Shown here one piece after another: positions 18,901-32,071 of a DNA stretch of 64,000 bases (position 1 is its first letter; each line of letters begins with the position of its first letter). The position numbers were made by a program, and so were the translations under genes. The notes beneath the pieces are model-generated. The model was not told the origin of the DNA. It did not search any database and was given only the letters and a program-made list of their open reading frames with translations. The DNA is from Stictocephala bisonia (taxonomy: Eukaryota > Arthropoda > Insecta > Hemiptera > Membracidae), in assembly GCA_035578905.1 (NCBI GenBank), contig JAQJVL010000151.1, positions 1,635,001 through 1,699,000 of the forward strand, read 5' to 3'.

Positions 18901-21900
18901 TATGTAGATGGGAAGGTTATTACTACCGTACGTGTATGTGTAGATGCGAGGGTTATTACTACCGTACGTGTATATGTAGATGGGAAGGTTATTTTTACCA
19001 TACGTGTATGTGTAGGTAGGAGGGTTATTACTACGGTACGTGTATGTGTAGATGGGAAGGTTATTACTACAGTACGTGTATGTGTAGATGGGAGGGTTAT
19101 TACTACCGTACGTGTATATGTAGGTAGGAGGGTTATTACTACGGTACGTGTATGTGTAGATGGGAAGGTTATTACTACCGTACGTGTATGTGTAGATGGG
19201 AAGGTTATTACTACCGTACGTGTATATGTAGGTAGGAAGGTTATTACCACCTTACGTGTATGTGTAGATGGGAAGGTTATTACTACCGTACGTGTATGTG
19301 TAGATGGGAGGGTTATTACTACCGTACGTGTATATGTAGGTAGGAGGGTTATTACTACGGTACGTGTATGTGTAGATGGGAAGGTTATTACTACCGTACG
19401 TGTATGTGTAGATGCGAGGGTTATTACTACCGTACGTGTATATGTAGATGGGAGGGTTATTACTACGGTACGTGTATGTGTAGATAGGAAGGTTATTACT
19501 ACAGTACGTGTATGTGTAGATGGGAAGGTTATTACTACAGTACGTGTATGTGTAGATGGGAAGGTTATTACTACCGTACGTGTATGTGTAGATGGGAGGG
19601 TTATTACTACCGTACGTGTATATGTAGGTAGGAGAGTTATTACTACGGTACGTGGATGTGTAGATGGGAAGGTTATTACTACCGTACGTGTATGTGTAAA
19701 TGGGAAGGTTATTACTACCGTACGTGTATGTGTATATGCGAGGGTTATTACTACCGTACGTGTATATGTAGATGGGAGGGTAATTACTACGGTACGTGAA
19801 TGTGTAGATGGGAAGATTATTACTACCGTACGTGTATGTGTAGATGGGAGGATTATTACTACCGTACGTGTATATGTAGGTAGGAGGGTTATAACTACGG
19901 GACGTGTATGTGTAGATGGGAAGGTTATTACTACCGTACGTGTATGTGTAGATGCAAGGGTTATTACTACCGTACGTGTATATGTAGATGGGAGGGTTAT
20001 TACTACGGTACGTGTATGTGTAGATAGGAAGGTTATTACTACAGTACGTGTATGTGTAGATGGGAAGGTTATTACTACCGTACGTGTATGTGTAGATGGG
20101 AGGGTTATTACTACGGTACGTGTATGTGTAGATGAAAAGCTTATTACTACCGTACGTGTATGTGTACATGGAAAGGTTATTACTACCGTACGTGTATGTG
20201 TAGATGGGAGGGTTATTACTACCGTACGTGTATATGTAGATGGGAGGGTTATTACTACGGTACGTGTATGTGTAGATGGGAAGGTTATTACTACCGTAAG
20301 TGTATGTGTAGATGGGAGGGTTATTACTACCGTACGTGTATGTGTAGGTAAGAGGGTTATTACTACCGTACGTGTATGTGTAGATGGGAAGGTTATTACT
20401 ACCGTACGTGTATATGTAGATGGGAGGACTATTACCACCTTAAGTGTATGTGTAGGTAGGAGGGTTATTACTATCGTACTTGTATGTATAGGTGAGAGGA
20501 CCATTACCACCATACGTTTATGTGCAGATGGGAAGGTTATTACTACCGTACTTGCATGTGTAGGTAAGAGGGTTATTACTACCATACTTGTATGTATAGG
20601 TGGGAGGACTATTACCACCTTACGTGTATGTGTAGATGGGAGGACTATTACTACGGTACGTGTATATGTAGGTAGGAGGGTTATTACTACCGTACGTGTA
20701 TGTGTAGGTAAGAGGGTTATTACTACCGTACGTGTATGTGTAGGTAAGAGTGTTATTACTACCGTACTTGTATGTATAGTTGGGAGGACTATTACCACCT
20801 TACGTGTATGTGTAGATGGGAGGACTATTACTACGGTACGTGTATATGTAAGTAGGAGGGTTATTACAACCGTACGTATGTATATGTGTAGGTAAGAGGG
20901 TTATTACTACCGTACTTGTATGTATAGGTGGGAGGACTATTACCACCTAACGTGTATGTGTAGTTGGTAGGACTATTACCAACTTACGTGTATGTGTAGG
21001 TGGGAGGGCTATTACTACGGTACGTGTATATGTAGGTAGGAGTGTTATTACTACCGTACGTGCATGTGTAGGTAAGAGGGTTATTACTACCGTACTTGGA
21101 TGTATAGGTGGGAGGACTATTACCACCTTACGTGTATGTATAGGTGGGAGGACCATTACCACCTTACGTGTATGTGTAGATGGGAAGGTTATTACTACCG
21201 TACATGTATGTGTAGGTAGGAGGATTATTACTACCGTACGTGTATGTGTAGGTGGGAGGATTATTACTACCGTACGTGTATGTGTAGGTGGGAGGATTAT
21301 TACTACGGTACGTGTATATGTAGGTAGGAGGATTATTACTACGGTACGTGTATGTGTAGGTAAGAGGGTTATTACTACCGTACTTGGATGTATAGGTGGG
21401 AGGACTATTACCACCTTACGTGTATGTGTAGATGGGAGGACTATTACCAACTTACGTGTATGTGTAGATGGGAAGGTTATTACTACAATACGTGTATATG
21501 TAGGTAGGAGGATTATTACTACGTTACGTGTATGTGTAGATGGGAAGGTTATTACTACCGTACATGTATGTGTAGGTAGGAGGATTATTACTACCGTACG
21601 TGTATGTGTAGATGGGAGGACTATTACCACCTTAAGTGTATGTGTGGGTAAGAGGGTTATTACTATCGTACATGTATGTGTAGGTAGGAGGATTATTACT
21701 ACCGTACGTGTATGTGTAGGTGGGAGGGCTATTACCAACGTACTTGTATGTGTAGATGGGAGGGTTATTACTCCGGTATGTGCATGTGTAGGTAGGAGGG
21801 TTATTACTACCGTACGTGTATGTGTAGGTAAGAGGGTTATTACTATCGTACTTGTATGTTAAGGTGAGAGGACTATTACCACCTTACGTGTATGTGTAGA

Positions 21901-24900
21901 TGGGAGGGTTATTACTACGGTACGTGTATATATAGGTATGAGGGTTATTACTACCGTACGTGTATGTGTAGGTAAGAGGGTTATTACTATCGTACTTGTA
22001 TGTATAGGTGAGAGGACCATTACCACCTTACGTGTATGTGTAGATGGGAGGGTTATTACTACCGTACTTGTATGTGTAGGTGGAAGGATTATTACTACCG
22101 TACGTGTATGTGTAGGTGGGAGGGCTATTACCAACGTACTTGTATGTGTAGGTAGGAGGATTATTACTACCGTACGTTATGTGTAGGTAGGAGGGCTATT
22201 ACCAACGTACTTGTATGTGTAGGTAGGAGTATTATTACTACCGTACGTGTATGTGTAGGTGGGAGGGCTATTACCAACGTACTTGTATGTGTAGATGGGA
22301 GGGTTATTACTCCGGTACGTGTATGTGTAGGTAGGAGGGTTATTACTACCGTACGTGTATGTGTAGGTAAGAGGGTTATTACTATCGTACTTGTATGTAT
22401 AGGTGAGAGGACCATTACCACCTTACGTGTAAGTGTAGATGGGAGGGTTATTACTACGGTACGTGTATATGTAGGTAGGAGGATTATTACTACGGTACGT
22501 ATATGTGTAGGTAGGAGGATTATTACTACGGTACGTGTATGTGTAGGTAGGAGGATTATTACTACGGTACGTGTATGTGTAGTTAGGAGGACTATTACCA
22601 CCTTAAGTGTATGTGTAGGTAGGAGGGTTATTACTATCGTACTTGTATGTATATGTGCGAGGACCATTACCACCTTACGTGTATGTGTAGATTGGAGGGT
22701 TATTACTACGGTACGTGTATATGTAGGTAGGAGGGTTATTACTACCGTACGTGTATGTGTAGGTAAGAGGGTTATTACTATCGTACTTGTATGTATAGGT
22801 GAGAGGACCATTACCACCTTACGTGTATGTGTAGATGGGATGGTTATTACTACGGTACGTGTATATGTAGGTAGGAGGGTTATTACTACCGTACGTGTAT
22901 GAGTAGGTAAGAGGGTTATTATTATCGTACTTGTATGTATAGGTGAGAGGACCATTACCACCTTACGTGTATGTGCAGATGGGAGGGATATTACTACGGT
23001 ACGTGTATATGTAGGTATAAGGGTTATTACTACCGTACGTGTATGTTTAGGTAAGAGGGTTATTACTATTTTACTTGTATGTATAGGTGAGATGACCATT
23101 ACCACCTTACGTGTATGTGTAGATGGGAGGGTCATTACTACGGTACGTGTATATGTAGGTAGGAAGGTTATTACTACGGTACGTGTATGTGTAGGTAGGA
23201 GGATTATTACTACGGTACGTGTATGTGTAGATGGGAGGGTTATTACTACCGTACGTGTATGTGTAGATGGGAGGACTATTACCACCTTAAGTGTATGTGT
23301 AGGTAGGAGGGTTATTACTATCGTTCTTGTATGTATAGGTGAGAGGACCATTACTACCTTACGTTTAAGTGTAGATGGGAAGGTTATTACTACCGTACGT
23401 GTATGTGTAGATGGGAGGACTATTACCATTTTAAGTGTATGTGTAGGTAGGAGGGTTATTACTACGGTACGTGTAAGTGTAGGTAGGAGGGTTATTATTA
23501 CGGTACGTGTATATGTAGGTAGGAGGGTTATTACTACGGTACGTGTATGTGTAGGTAGGAGGTTTATTACTACCGTACGTGTATGTGTAGGTGGGAGGGC
23601 TATTACCAACGTACTTGTATGTGTAGATGGGAGGGTTATTACTACGGTACGTGTATGTGTAGGTAGGAGGGTTATTACTACCGTACGTGTATGTGTAGGT
23701 AAGAGGGTTATTACTATCGTACTTGTATGTATAGGTGAGAGGACCATTACCACCTTATGTGTAGATGGGAGGGTTATAACTACCGTACGTTATGTGTAGG
23801 TGTGAGGGTAATTACCATCGTATTTGTATGTGTAGTTGGGAGGGTAATTACCACCATACTTGTATGTGTAGGTGGGAGGGATATTAGCACCGTACGTGTA
23901 TGTGTAGGTAGGAGGGCTATTACCAACGTACTTGTATATGTAGGTGGGAGGGCTATTGCCACCGTACTTGTATGTGTAGGTGGGAGGGCTATTAGCACCG
24001 TACGTGTATGTGTAGGTGTGAGGGCTATTACCACCGTACTTGTATGTGTAGGTGGGAGGGCTAATACCACCGTACTTGTATGAGTAGGTATGAGGGCTAT
24101 TAGCACCGTACGTGTATGTGTAGGTAGGAGGGCTATTACAACAGTTCGACTATGTGTAGGTTGGAGGGCTATTACCACCATACGTGTATGTGTAGGTGGG
24201 AGGGCTAATACCACCGTACTTGTATGTGTAGGGTGGAGGATTATTATCATCGTACTTGTATGAGTAGGTGGGAGGGCAATTAGCACGGCACTTGTAAGTG
24301 TAGGTGGAAGTGCTATTACCACCGTACTTGTATCTGTAGGTGGGAGCGCTATTACCAACGTACTTGTATATGTAGGTGGGAGGGATATTACCACCGGACT
24401 TGTATGTGTAAGTGGGAGGAATATTACCAACGTACTTGTAAGTGTAGGTGAGAGGGCTATTACCACCGTAATTGTATGTGTAGGTGGGAGGGCTATTACC
24501 AACGTATTTGTATGTGTAGATAGGAGGGTTATTACCATCGTATTTGTATGTGTAGGTGGGAGCGTAATTATCATCGTGTTTGTATGTGTAGATGGGAGGG
24601 TAATTACCACCGTACTTGTATGTGTAGGTGGGAGGGCTATTAGCACCGAACGTGTATGTGTAGGTGGGAGGGCTATAACCACCGTACGTGTATGTGTAGG
24701 TTGGAGGGCTAATACCACCGTACTTGTATGAGTAGGTGGGAGGGCTATTAGCACCGTACGTGTACGTGTAGGTAGGAGAGCTATTACAACAGTACGTTTA
24801 TGTGTAATTTGGAGGGCTATTACCACCGTACTTGTATGTGTAGGTGGGAGTGCTATTACCACCCTACTTGTATGTGTAGGTAAAAGTGTTATTACCAACG

Positions 24901-26637
24901 TACTTGTATGTGAAGGTGGGATGGCTATTACCACCGGACTTGAATGTGTAGGTGGGAGGGCTCTTACCAACTTACTTGTATGTGTAGGTGGGAGGGCTAT
25001 TACCAACATACTTGAATGTGTGGGTGGGAGGGCTATTACCAACGTACTTGTATGTGTAGGTGGGAGGGCTATTACAACCGTACTTGTATGTCTAGGTGGA
25101 AGGTTTATTACCACCGTACTTGTATGTGTAGGTGGGAGGGCTATTACTATCGTACTTGTATGTGTAGGTGGGAGGGCTTTTAAAACCTTACGTGTATGTG
25201 TAGGTAGGAGGGCTATTACCACCGTACATGTATGTGTATGTGGGAGGGCTATTACTACCATACGTGTATGTGTAGGTAGAAGGGCTATTACCACCGTAAT
25301 TGTATGTGTAGGTGGGAGGGCTAATACTACCGTCCTTGTATGTGAGGGTGGGAGCGCTATTACCAACATACTTGTATGTGTATATAAGAGGGTTATTACT
25401 ACCGTACGTGTATGTGTAGGTAGGAGGGTTATTACCAACGTATTTGTATGTGTAGGTGAAAGGGTAATTACCATCGTGTTTGTATGTGTAGGTGGGAGGG
25501 CTATTAGCACCGTACGTGTATGTGTAGGTAGGAGGGCTATTACCACTGTACGTGTATGTGTAGGTGGGAGGGCTATTACCACCGTACTTTTATGTGTAGG
25601 TGAGAGGGCTATTACCAACGTATTTGTATGTGTAGGTGGGAGGGCTATTACCACCGTACTTGTATGTGTGGGTGGGAGGACTATTAGCACCGTACGTGTA
25701 AGTGTAGGAGGGAGGCCATAACCACCGTACTTTTAAGTGTAGGTGGGAGGGCTAATACCACCGTACTTGTATGAGTAGGTGGGAGGGCTATTAGCACCGT
25801 ACGTGTATGTGTAGGTAGGAGGGCTATTACAACAGTACGTTTATGTGTACGTTGGAGATCTATTACCACCGTACTTGTATGTGTAGGGTAGAGGATTATT
25901 AGCACCGTACGTGTATGTGTAGGTGGGAGGGCTATTACCACCGTACCTGTATGTTTAGGTGGGAGGGCTATTACCACCGGACTTGTATGTGTAGGTGGGA
26001 GAGCTATTACTACCGTACTTGTATGGGTAGGTGGGATGGCTATTAGCACCGTACGTGTATGTTGTAGGTAGGAGGGCTATTACCACTGTACGTGTATGTG
26101 TAGGTGGGAGGGCTATTACCACCGTACTTTTATGTGTAGGTGAGAGGGCTATTACCAACGTATTTGTATGTGTAGGTGGGAGGGCTATTACCACCGTACT
26201 TGTATATGTGGGTGGGAGGGCTATTACTACCGTACATGTATGTGCAGGTGGGAGGGTAATTACCACATTACGTAAATTTTTAGGTGGCAGCGTTATTACC
26301 ATCGTATGTGTAGGTAGGAGGGCTATTACCACCGTACTTGTATTTGTAGGTGGGAGGGCTATTAGCACCGTACGTGTATGTGTAGGTAGGAGGGCTATAA
26401 CCAACGTATGTTTTTGTGTAAGTTGGAGGGCTATTACCATCGTAGTTGTATGTGTAGGTGGGTGGATTATTATCATCGTACTTGTATGTGTAAGTGGTAG
26501 GGCTATTACCACCGTACTTGTATATGTAGGTAGGAGGGCTATTACCACCGTACTTGTATTTGTAGGTGGGAGGGCTATTAGCACCGTACGTGTATGTGTA
26601 GGTAGAAGGGCTATAACCAACGTATGTTTATGTGTAA
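15930..26637. repeat. 36-bp minisatellite array, about 300 copies, with higher-order structure
   Basis: The basic unit is 36 bp: GTTATTACTACCGTACGTG followed by TATGTGTAGATGGGAAG. Left-hand copies carry TACGTGTATGTG and AGATGGGAAG or AGGTAGGAGG. Right of about 23.8 kb copies shift to GGGAGGGCTATTACCACCG and TACTTGTATG. Because 36 is a multiple of three and the unit lacks stops in one frame on each strand, ORFs of over 1,600 codons exist on both strands over the same DNA; I treat these as by-products. Copies are organised into nested higher-order repeats (see findings). The array was interrupted by the LINE at 26,638 and resumes at 32,915. Confidence 0.97.
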
Positions 26638-26661
26638 TCAAATCAAATCAAATCAAATCAA
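26638..26661 (-). repeat. Short-repeat 3' tail of the LINE, (GATTT)n
   Basis: About four to five copies of a 5-bp unit abut the target duplication. LINEs of the CR1/L2 type often end in such short tandem tails instead of poly(A). Confidence 0.85.
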
Positions 26662-27202
26662 AATCTTTATTTACTCACTCAAATATAAATCATAAGGTTA
26701 CATAGATACATAGTTATATGAAGAAAATAAATACATCGATATATACAAATAAATCTACATGTTTTATATGTGAGTACCTTCCACATAAGCCCAAGGCTTG
26801 TGCGTGGAAGGGAGTTCTTTAATTCAAAAATAAAAATAGAGAATAAAAAAAAAGGCTCAATCTTAAACAGTACAATGAACAATTAATACTAAAACTAATG
26901 GACTACTCTTATTCAGGATTAAATAAAAAATTCAAACTGAATAAAATACACAATTTGATGAGTTATGGCAATTTAATAAAAATAAAAACTAAACAATTTT
27001 GGATGGTATTTAAAACAAGAAAATGTTGAATGCTCTTGATTAGGGTTATTATGAAAGGAAAAAAAAAATGTATATATGTATATATAAAAAAGATAAACAC
27101 AATGGAAAAAGGGGAAAAAAAGAGAACTATGCAGCAAAATGAAATCAAAGAGCAAAAGGCAGAAAGTCAGAGGGACGAAGGAAGTGCAATGTTATGAAGC
27201 GG

Positions 27203-30200
27203 TCATCTATACTCAGAACTGATCAGGGCCTCAACCGATTCCTCCTCCAGGTCCATAAGCCAATTGGTTATCATTGTTTTATAAACATATAAGCTAACTT
27301 GTGGAAATTTAAGAGGGTTCGGTAAATTTCTAAACAACAGGTGAGCAATGTAATGTGAACAAGTATAATTAACTGTTTTGAAAATTTTTGGAACTAAGGG
27401 GTTTAAGCTTACTGCATGCCGCGTTTCATAATGATGCAAGTTGACAGAAAAATTTAATAATTTCCGAGTACGAATAAAAAGCATAAGAGTACGAATAAAT
27501 AGTTGTCTAATTGTTAGAACTTTTGTGGTTTTAAATAATTCAATTGATGGAAACGATTTGCCTTTGCCAATGATGATTTTAAGTAAATATTTCTGGCTTT
27601 TATTGAGTTGTTCTATGTGAGTTCTGTAAGCTCCTCCCCAGCATATGATGCCATATTGTAATACTGATTGAACGTGTGCATAATAAACAGACTTAATTGA
27701 ATTAAAATCTAAAACTCCATGAAGTTGCTTGAAGGCAAAAATTAACTTTCTAATTTTTTTATTAATATAGGCAATATGAAGATCCCATTTTAACTTATTG
27801 TCATATATAACTCCAAGATATTTATATTGGCTGACTCTATCTACTTTGTAACAGTCACAATTATAATTCATATAATTGCCACATGTGTGAACTCTTAAGG
27901 TTAGCCCCATTTGTGGCTCGCTCCCTTCCCTCAGTGCAATTGGTAAACATTTGGTTTTGGAGATATTCATTGTTAACTTATTTTGGTCAAACCAAGTTTT
28001 AATTAGACTCAAATCTTGAGTTGCACAATTAAAGGTCTCCAACCATGATTTTTGTTCGACCAGAAAAGCAGTATCATCTGCAAAGAAAAATAATTTGGAT
28101 GTGATATTAATTTTAGATAAATTATTAATATAAATAAGAAACAGAAGAGGTCCTAGGGTACTTCCCTGGACAACCCCGAAATCTATTGGTCTCGCTTCGC
28201 TCAAAAGACCGTCAAGTGCCACAACTTGAAGCCGATCACTTAAGTAGCTTTTAAACCATTTGAGAGTGACACCTCTGAATCCGATACATTCTAACTTTTT
28301 AAAAAGAATATTTCTATCTAAAGAATCAAATGCTTTGGCAAGATCAATAAAGCATATAAGTAGTTTATTGTTGCGGTTAACTGAATTCATAATATGTTCA
28401 TTAATTAAATAAAATGTATCAGAAGAGTTTATTCCTTTCCTGAAGCCAAATTGATTGTCACACAATAGCTTATTGTCTTCAAGATAACTTTGGGTTTGGA
28501 TCTTAACAACTTTCTCAAGAATTTTAGATAGAACGCTCAGCAAAGATATAGGACGATAGTTATTAAGATCTGCCTTATCATTATTTTTGTATAAAGGAAT
28601 TACTTTTGCTATTTTAAATACCTTAGGAAAAAGTCCCGAGGCTATACTTTGATTAATAATATGCGTTAGAGGATTAATTAAAAATTCAATATTATCTTTT
28701 ACTGCTCTTGTGGGAATATTATCGTAACCGGGAGCAGAGCCACCCCTGAGGGACCTAACACACCGCTTCACCTGTTCCTCAGTCACCGGACTCAATGAAA
28801 ACTCGCATTCAGCTTGAAAACCTGAATCATCTACTACAGGTGGACCTGAAGGAGTAATTTTATCGGCCAGATTCTTTCCGATTTGAGAAAAATATTGATT
28901 GAATGAATTCGCAGTTTCCAAAGGGCTGCCCTCCATGATGTTATTGAAATTTGTTTTATTTTTTGCTTTCCCTAAACCAGAAATTTCTCGAATGGTTTTC
29001 CAAAACAATTTTGGATTGCTTATCGAATTATCAATTTGGGTTTTATAATAGTTGGTCTTAGCTGATTTTATTTGGTGGTTAATATTTGCTCTTACATCAA
29101 GATATTGCATTCTATATTCAGGATTAAATGGATTTTTTTTAACCAATTTACTAATTTTATCTCTTTGTCTAATCAGTTTTATAATGTCCAAAGTAATCCA
29201 GGGTTTCAGTTTTTTCAGTCTGGTTGAATTTAATTTAGGTTTAGTGGCTTTTTCTATTGCTAATTTAATCTTATCAGAAAATAATTCACAAGCTGTGTCA
29301 AGATCGAGGCACTCCACGACGTCACTCCAGACTTCCCCCCTCAAATTCCTACTCAAAAGAGCCCAATCTAAATAAGTTTTGGTTTCAATGGTTTGTTGCG
29401 TTTTTGTTGAAATTTCTTTAGAATGATTCATTTTCAGTCCAATCATATAATGATCAGTAATATCGGTTTCAAGAATAAAGGTAGCGATCGCACTGTCATC
29501 TATGTGACTAGTAAAAATATGGTCAATACATGTACTTGATTCTTGTGTCACACGAGTAGGTTTATCAATACAACAGGTCAGACCAGCCCCCGTGAGACAG
29601 TCAAGGTACGTTTCTCTATGATAATCCACGTTTCCTGACAAAATATCAATATTAATATCCCCAACAAAAATATATGTACAATTTCTTATTGTAGAGCTAT
29701 AGTAATGTTCCAGTGATTTATTAAACGTATCGCAATCCGTGGCAGGGCTTCTATACACTGCCAGAACGCTGTATGGCCTTGAACCAATCACGAAGTCTAA
29801 CTGAAGACCGTTTGACTGGCCAAGTTGAATTTGTGTGCAGGAAACGCCCAGATCAGTATTGGCATAAACGACGAGTCCGTCGTTCCTATTTATATGTTGC
29901 TTGGTAAATAAATAGTCAAACCCTTCTAATTCAGAAAAATACTCAGATTCCCCGTGCCACGTTTCACTTAATATAATTAAATCAAATTTAATTTTAATAG
30001 CCTCTAAAATTGCCAATAGATTATCTAAATTTTTATTAATACTACGTATATTAAGGTGTATAATTTTTAAACTAAGATTGTCCTCATCTGTAAACCATTC
30101 CGTAAACACCCTAGTAGAGTCCGTAGAGTGACAAGTAATTTGTCTGTACTGTTCAAGAGTCGTCATGAAGTCATTGTTCCATGACCGCTCCGTTGTTGTG

Positions 30201-30229
30201 TCGTCTTCCCCCGCCCCGCCCCATCCCAC
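27203..30229 (-). CDS. LINE ORF2: AP-type endonuclease plus reverse transcriptase
   Basis: This intact 1008-aa protein begins with an exonuclease/endonuclease/phosphatase domain. Visible catalytic residues are Asn60 (IIHLNIRS), Glu89 (LSETWHG), Asp191/Asn193 (VGDINID), Asp236 (CIDHIF) and Asp259-His260 (ITDHYMIG). The reverse transcriptase spans about 485-770, with DLAKAFDSLDR (629-639), GVVQGSTLGPLLF (685-697) and FADD at 716-719 as the polymerase site. The C-terminal region (YLGVIYDNKLKW, INKKIRKL, LQYGIICWG) is that of CR1/L2/Jockey-group elements, and no RNase H domain is seen. It would nick target DNA and copy its own RNA there. I see no frameshift or stop, so this copy could be recent. 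Confidence 0.94.
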   Translation of the reverse strand: MGWGGAGEDDTTTERSWNNDFMTTLEQYRQITCHSTDSTRVFTEWFTDEDNLSLKIIHLNIRSINKNLDNLLAILEAIKIKFDLIILSETWHGESEYFSELEGFDYLFTKQHINRNDGLVVYANTDLGVSCTQIQLGQSNGLQLDFVIGSRPYSVLAVYRSPATDCDTFNKSLEHYYSSTIRNCTYIFVGDINIDILSGNVDYHRETYLDCLTGAGLTCCIDKPTRVTQESSTCIDHIFTSHIDDSAIATFILETDITDHYMIGLKMNHSKEISTKTQQTIETKTYLDWALLSRNLRGEVWSDVVECLDLDTACELFSDKIKLAIEKATKPKLNSTRLKKLKPWITLDIIKLIRQRDKISKLVKKNPFNPEYRMQYLDVRANINHQIKSAKTNYYKTQIDNSISNPKLFWKTIREISGLGKAKNKTNFNNIMEGSPLETANSFNQYFSQIGKNLADKITPSGPPVVDDSGFQAECEFSLSPVTEEQVKRCVRSLRGGSAPGYDNIPTRAVKDNIEFLINPLTHIINQSIASGLFPKVFKIAKVIPLYKNNDKADLNNYRPISLLSVLSKILEKVVKIQTQSYLEDNKLLCDNQFGFRKGINSSDTFYLINEHIMNSVNRNNKLLICFIDLAKAFDSLDRNILFKKLECIGFRGVTLKWFKSYLSDRLQVVALDGLLSEARPIDFGVVQGSTLGPLLFLIYINNLSKINITSKLFFFADDTAFLVEQKSWLETFNCATQDLSLIKTWFDQNKLTMNISKTKCLPIALREGSEPQMGLTLRVHTCGNYMNYNCDCYKVDRVSQYKYLGVIYDNKLKWDLHIAYINKKIRKLIFAFKQLHGVLDFNSIKSVYYAHVQSVLQYGIICWGGAYRTHIEQLNKSQKYLLKIIIGKGKSFPSIELFKTTKVLTIRQLFIRTLMLFIRTRKLLNFSVNLHHYETRHAVSLNPLVPKIFKTVNYTCSHYIAHLLFRNLPNPLKFPQVSLYVYKTMITNWLMDLEEESVEALISSEYR

Positions 30230-32071
30230 ATAACATCAAACTGGTTTTACTAATCGAATGGGATATAACTGTAACTATAAGTGAAATACCTGTATAAATG
30301 AACATATTGTAAGGATTAGCTAGTTTGCTCCTTAAGATAATTTTACTGATTGTATAATGAGATAAAGTTACTAGATAAAAAAAATAAATAAATAAATAAA
30401 TAAATAAATAAACAAACTGAATAAACGTAATCTATTCACATTTAAATAACTAAACCTATATTGATTTTAACTGCTAACGTTGAGTGTAAAAAATGAATTT
30501 CCATAATTTAGTTTAAACAAATCTATTAGGCTTCACAAAATATATTTCATGGATGAATGAAGGCTTTGAATTTACACTGTCATCCAGTCCTTTATAATTT
30601 GACTATCCATATTAGATGTGATTAGTATGAAGTATTGGATATAAAATTATTAAATATGGAAGCATTAAATATAAAATTATTATATATGCTTATTTTAAAA
30701 TATATGCTATTTATATTATCAGTAATATTACACACATAATAGTTTCTGTGTCCAATAAAACAAAACAGTGAAGATGAGAGTATCAGCGTTTAAGAATGTA
30801 TTTGCTAGCACATAGAAACCAAAATCATTATTAATAATAATTACATATAAACAGCGTAGTTACAGTTATATCATTAAAAACCGAAAGATACTAATATTAC
30901 TTATATTTTTATACTTATATAAATTAAACTTAAATGTTACATCTCAATGAAAATATAATTTACACAGAATTGAAATCTATTAAGAATTATATAAAATTAC
31001 TCAATTTACTCTTATTAAATTAGCTTTCAGACACTCAAAACAAGAGAATGATTAGTTATATTTAAAAATGTACGATATTAAGAAAGAAAAGGAATGGAAA
31101 AAAAAAGTACTATTTAAAAGCTTAATTGAGATTTCTTACTTTAATATGATTTTATCAAAAGCCTCTAGCTATTCATAATTCCTATTCATATTATTGGATT
31201 TAGAATAGATATTACTCCTTTGAGAAAAATAACTTAAGTAACCTATTGTTATTATAATATTTAAACCAATAATAATATTAACCAAAATAATATTAACTGT
31301 TTGTTATTGTAACATTTCACGTTAATAAAAGAGAAAGAAATGAAAGGGGATTATTTAACAATAACCTTACATTTGATATGAATAAACAAACTAATAATCA
31401 CAGAAAATGAATACATTGTTAAGTACATTTATGATGTTATATTTTGTGTGTGTTTCAGCTATAAAATGAGTGGTTTCAACTTTTAAAGATTATATTGACA
31501 CATAATTTATACTTGTTTATTTAATAATATACCAATTAAACATTTAAGAAAAACAGACAACTTTCTTTTGTTTGTGACATTTATGAGCATATTTAAGACT
31601 AAATATGGCAACTTGAGTTATTGAAAAGACAAAGACTAATCATTATAATTAATTTGATATGTAGAATATTTAAATATTTATTGACAGAACATTTACAAAA
31701 TGTAATAATTACTCACAACCTTGTTATTTAATACAGGTCAAAAATAAAAAACAATTTTTAAGTAACAAGAATTTACGAAATATATAAATAAGGTGAAATA
31801 AGTTGAGTTTTATTAAAAGATATAAAATAGCCTAGAATACCATTAAAATAAATAATGTGAATTTATTATATAACGAATTATGTGAAAAGTACTATTTAAC
31901 AATTAAAAAAAAAAAAAAAGGAAGAAGAAATATAATATCTTACTAAATGTTTATTATTATTTTCTTTCTTTTTTTTATTTATTTATTCTGTTGTCAAAAC
32001 GAAAACGAAAACAGACGAAAATAATATAAAGGCAAATCAATAGCATCCTCAGCAAAGTAAAATTTATAATA
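30230..32071. other. 1.84-kb AT-rich spacer between LINE ORF2 and ORF1
   Basis: No coding sequence was seen. An (AAAT)n run lies at about 30376-30415 and a (TTTA)n run at about 31965-31990. Such a long gap between ORF1 and ORF2 is unusual, so either this family has a long spacer or an unrecognised sequence is nested here. Confidence 0.6.

Noticed and set aside
15864..26049. Very long ORFs on both strands (1,644 and 1,658 codons, then several of 108-636 codons)
   Set aside because: All consist only of the 36-bp minisatellite read in frame; there is no non-repeat domain, and both strands are open over the same DNA.
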